Shown in pieces: positions 18,861 through 21,678 of a stretch of DNA of 21,678 nucleotides. Position 1 is the stretch's first letter. The number at the start of each line of letters is the position of its first letter. Origin of the DNA: Apostichopus parvimensis (lineage: Eukaryota; Echinodermata; Holothuroidea; Aspidochirotida; Stichopodidae); assembly GCA_000934455.1 (NCBI GenBank), contig KN884875.1, forward strand, positions 56,077 through 77,754. The letters are read 5' to 3'. The translations under genes and the position numbers were made by a program. The notes beneath the pieces were generated by a model, which saw nothing but the letters and a program-made list of their open reading frames with translations, had not been told where the DNA came from and searched no databases.

Positions 18861-21009
18861 TCATTTGCAAATAGCCAAACCGGTAAAGGTTGGAGTATCT
18901 TTGAGGATATTGTGGAATTGGACGAGTGTACAGTAGTAGCCTGAAGCAGTGCCCGGTGCTTCTATAGTGTGTTTCCTGTGATTAGTTTATCGTAAGACCT
19001 TATGGAACACAGCATACTGTGCATTCATGGCACAGTGTATTGTACATATTGTGCAGTACTTAATTTAACAGTAGGTCTTTTGATTAGATTTAAATTACAT
19101 AAAGAAGAAGGAGGAAGTGTTGGAGTTCCTTATCATGTTCATGTTCAACCATATCAGTAGTGTGTACAATGTGTGATACAGTTTGGTTAAAGTACAGCAG
19201 GGAGTCGTTATGGAAAGTCCATGAGTATAGGTTATGTACAGTATTCATGTCACTGGTTGATGTCACCCATTGGAAACTGTCCACTGTTAATATACAGTAT
19301 TGTGCACCACATCCATATCCAATGACAACAGTTGGGTTATCAGGGTCATCCCTGATAAAGCTGTTTGAACATTTGAGTGTAGCCATTTAGTTCCCTTTAG
19401 GCTTTAAATTGTCTTGTTTACAGTGCTTGAACGTGTTTTACTGTAGCTCCATGCATGGCCATAATAAATAACACATTCTTACTGATATGAGCTTTTCATG
19501 TACATTCTAAGATCGATGTATTGTTAAAAAAATTAATAAAAAAATTAATGATAACCTTCTCCTTTTTCTCTTGCAGTAATTTCTATTTAAAATTAATTTT
19601 GTATTTATCTTGAAATTTACAGACTTCATTGTTGATGTGACTGTCAATATAATTTTTTGTTTACAAGTTCACTACTAACAATTTTGTTTCACTTTTGTTT
19701 TAATTAGTTTCATGGATCTTTATAATATGTTTTAACATAGTAACAGTACAATCCTTGTCAAGGTCTTTGATTTTTTGAAGCTGTTTTATTACCTCTCAAA
19801 ATGTAAGGTTATTAAACTGTGTAGAAAGAGAGAGAGAAATAAAAAATGGTTAAAGCTACAGTAATCTTTGTATAAATTATTGTAGTTGTGCTTAAATGTG
19901 CTGACAAGTAAGGAACAATAATGATTTCTGGAAAATTTTATTGGTTTAGTAATTTTACCTTGTTGAAGGAGGCAAAGCTCAGAAATCAATAATTAGTGAT
20001 AATGAGTATGATATTTGTTCTTTATGCATACATTACGTTATGTATGCATGCAATCCAAAGTGTTGAAGAATCACACCATGATGGCACACATGTAGGGAAA
20101 ATAATCGTGAGGCCAAAGGCACTGGAGGTTGAATTTGTCATTTTCTGTTAAAGTACAGTACTGCCGGCTCCAATGAACTCCATTTATTGAACTTTCTGTA
20201 ATTTCAGAATCTACAGTAGCACACGATACAAGTTTACATACTATACTGCACAAACAAACCAATACCAATTGTACAAACATCTGTTATGTACATATACAGT
20301 AAAGGATCATTGTTGAGATAGTAATACAGTAACTGGAACATGTGGGTTGGCACTTCCTACTTCTGTAGGTTTAATGATTAATATATTCCCTTATTTCAGC
20401 CTCATGGAGTTAAAAAAAAGTGAAAAACTAAATAAACAGGATTAGCCCAGTTACAAATGATTATTAAAGAGTTCCAGGATCTAATAATATAAAGTGTCAA
20501 TGATGTGTTGAACTAATTGAAAATGTTGTCAATATTTTGTAACTTTGCGGGGGGGGGGGGTTGGGAAGGGGGGTCAGAGGGGGCGTGGGTTGAAGCACAT
20601 ACTGTATGACAATTAGAAACAAAAGTTGTGTATATGGATCTGTAAGGTATATTGGTATGTATTTCAGTTCCACCTTTGAGTGTACAGCACTGTGCCAGGA
20701 TGAGCCAGGCTCTTTGTCATACAACTTTCTCTTCATTGTAACTTAATTAAATTTCACATCCTCCCTCAGCCAATTTCCCCAGCCATGTAATGATTCTTTG
20801 TACAAACGTCTGCACAGTATGCATGATTGGTATGCTCGTGTTGTTTTTAATTACAACAAATTTTGGAGGTTAGGATACATATATACATAAGAACAGTATG
20901 TACGTTGCCTGGAGGGCCTAAATCCATTTAATGCAGACACTTTTCAGTTCATTCTGGTATAAATTAGGTTTTCAGTCACTCTCAGATATTACAATATGCT
21001 TCAATATTA
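18861..21009. other. Intron-like sequence, nothing coding recognised
   Basis: About 2.1 kb of AT-rich DNA with a G-run region at 20548-20588. The good-looking acceptor CTTTTTCTCTTGCAG ending at 19576 is followed in the required phase by a stop after four codons, so I do not call an exon there. Confidence 0.5.
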
Positions 21010-21330
21010 TCGGCAAAGCAAACCTTGACCGTTCTAAGTGACCCGCAAGATTCCAAAAGATGATCGCCAAAATTGCAAATGAACTACTACGTGAAGCATG
21101 TATCAAGAAAAATTACGTAGTTTATCGTAAGTTGTCTTCTGCGAATGGTACGGTAGATTCAGAAGAGAGGGAGAGAGTGTGCGGTACAGTACGTATTCCA
21201 GGAGTGGGAAATAGAGGGCGGTATGCTAAAACATTTTCAGTCATGTACTGTAGTTTGGTTATGTGTATTACTGTAGGAAGGAAACCTTTCGTAAATCCCA
21301 ACATCAGTAAACTTTTGGGAGTTGGCTAAT
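21010..21330 (+). other. CpG-enriched patch with unrecognised open frame
   Basis: CpG is much denser here than in the flanks. An 89-codon frame starts at 21060 (MIAKIANELLREACIKKNYV and onward) and ends at 21329; a GTAAGT lies inside it at 21127-21132. Upstream, TTAGGTTTTCAG could serve as an acceptor at 20975 (a second frame there is open to 21063). I recognise no protein. It may be a short exon, a recent insertion or chance. Confidence 0.25.
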
Positions 21331-21500
21331 TGACTAATCAAGTTTTGAAATCTTCCAATGTGGTTTTTTGTGTGTATTTGATAATATGATGAAAACTGTT
21401 AGGGCAGCAAAAGTGTTGGGAGTTAACAGATCCAAATTTGGTAATCACCGGGCCCCCAAAACCTCAAATTGTTAAGAGAGAAAAGAGAAAAAATTGTTTT

Positions 21501-21678
21501 CAATGTACTAGTATGATTTGAAACATGGCTGTATTATTTATAATGTTTTGAATGTACTAGAATGACATGAAACAGTGGCTGCATCAATCAAAATGTAGAA
21601 TGTATTAGAATGACTTGAAACAGTGGCTGTATCAGTCAAAATGTAGAATGTATTAGAATGACTTGAAACAGTGGCTGT
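21501..21678 (+). repeat. 48-49 bp minisatellite, runs off the window
   Basis: Units begin at 21501, 21550, 21598 and 21646 with (C/G)AATGTA(C/T)TAG.ATGA.(A/T)TGAAAC, then TGGCTG, then TCAAAATGT. Units 3 and 4 are nearly identical and unit 1 is the most diverged, so the array homogenises toward and beyond the window edge. Confidence 0.9.

Noticed and set aside
19090-19390. Overlapping open frames on both strands (76 and 98 codons)
   Set aside because: Neither shows a domain I can name or convincing splice context; likely chance.
19562-19640. Second coding exon after the strong acceptor ending at 19576
   Set aside because: In the phase needed to follow the donor at 14537 it reads only four codons before a stop and does not resemble the family's DLK continuation.
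1-21678. CRISPR array, bacterial operon or phage-like system
   Set aside because: No direct repeats with spacers, no dense coding and clear eukaryotic splice and transposon features.

Overview
This looks like non-coding genomic DNA from a marine invertebrate. It is AT-rich and full of short interspersed elements, with no bacterial-style gene packing, obvious splice signals and a 920-bp assembly gap. The one recognisable exon and the general repeat style suggest a deuterostome, perhaps an echinoderm such as a sea cucumber. That placement is a guess from recollection, not a search result.

Only one protein-coding exon is convincing: 14269-14536 (+). It encodes the N-terminus of a type II membrane protein of the MGAT5 / CCDC126 group (N-glycan branching beta-1,6-GlcNAc-transferase V or its short relative). 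It has a cytosolic basic tail, a membrane anchor and the family's stem motif, and it ends at a phase-1 GTAAGA donor. A strong 3' splice site at 14154 precedes a 5' leader with two upstream ORFs. A possible non-coding first exon ends at a GTAAGT donor at 4187. The rest of the window would then be promoter side (1 to about 4 kb), a large first intron (about 4.2-14.15 kb) and the start of another intron (14.54 kb to the end).

The rest is mostly transposon debris. Two tRNA-derived SINE copies lie at about 520-697 and 2445-2640, and a third, tRNA-Ser-like SINE lies on the minus strand at about 13190-13330. LINE-type 3' ends are seen or suspected near 1030-1725, 3530-3762 and 18150-18318. An inverted-repeat element built from TGGCGAGT words spans 4868-5459. 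Two copies of a TTAA-flanked MITE start at 5748 and 9748, the second cut by the gap. Two hAT-like elements lie at 7069-7465 and 7639-7944, and another inverted-repeat element at 18515-18860. Tandem repeats sit at 8641-8995, 15826-16077 and 21501 to the end.

The most interesting observation concerns the heptamer TACAGTA / TACTGTA. It is scattered over the window from about 4.29 kb onward and I saw none before that. Where two copies of the same repeat can be compared, one copy has TA and the other has TACAGTA or TACTGTA, an exact 5-bp gain. This happens three times between the two TTAA-flanked MITEs and once between the two ends of the 18.5-kb element. TA to TA-C(A/T)G-TA is the known excision footprint of Tc1/mariner transposons. 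The 250-bp array at 15826-16077 is built of the same pentamers (TACAG and TACTG), so it may be a satellite seeded by nested footprints.
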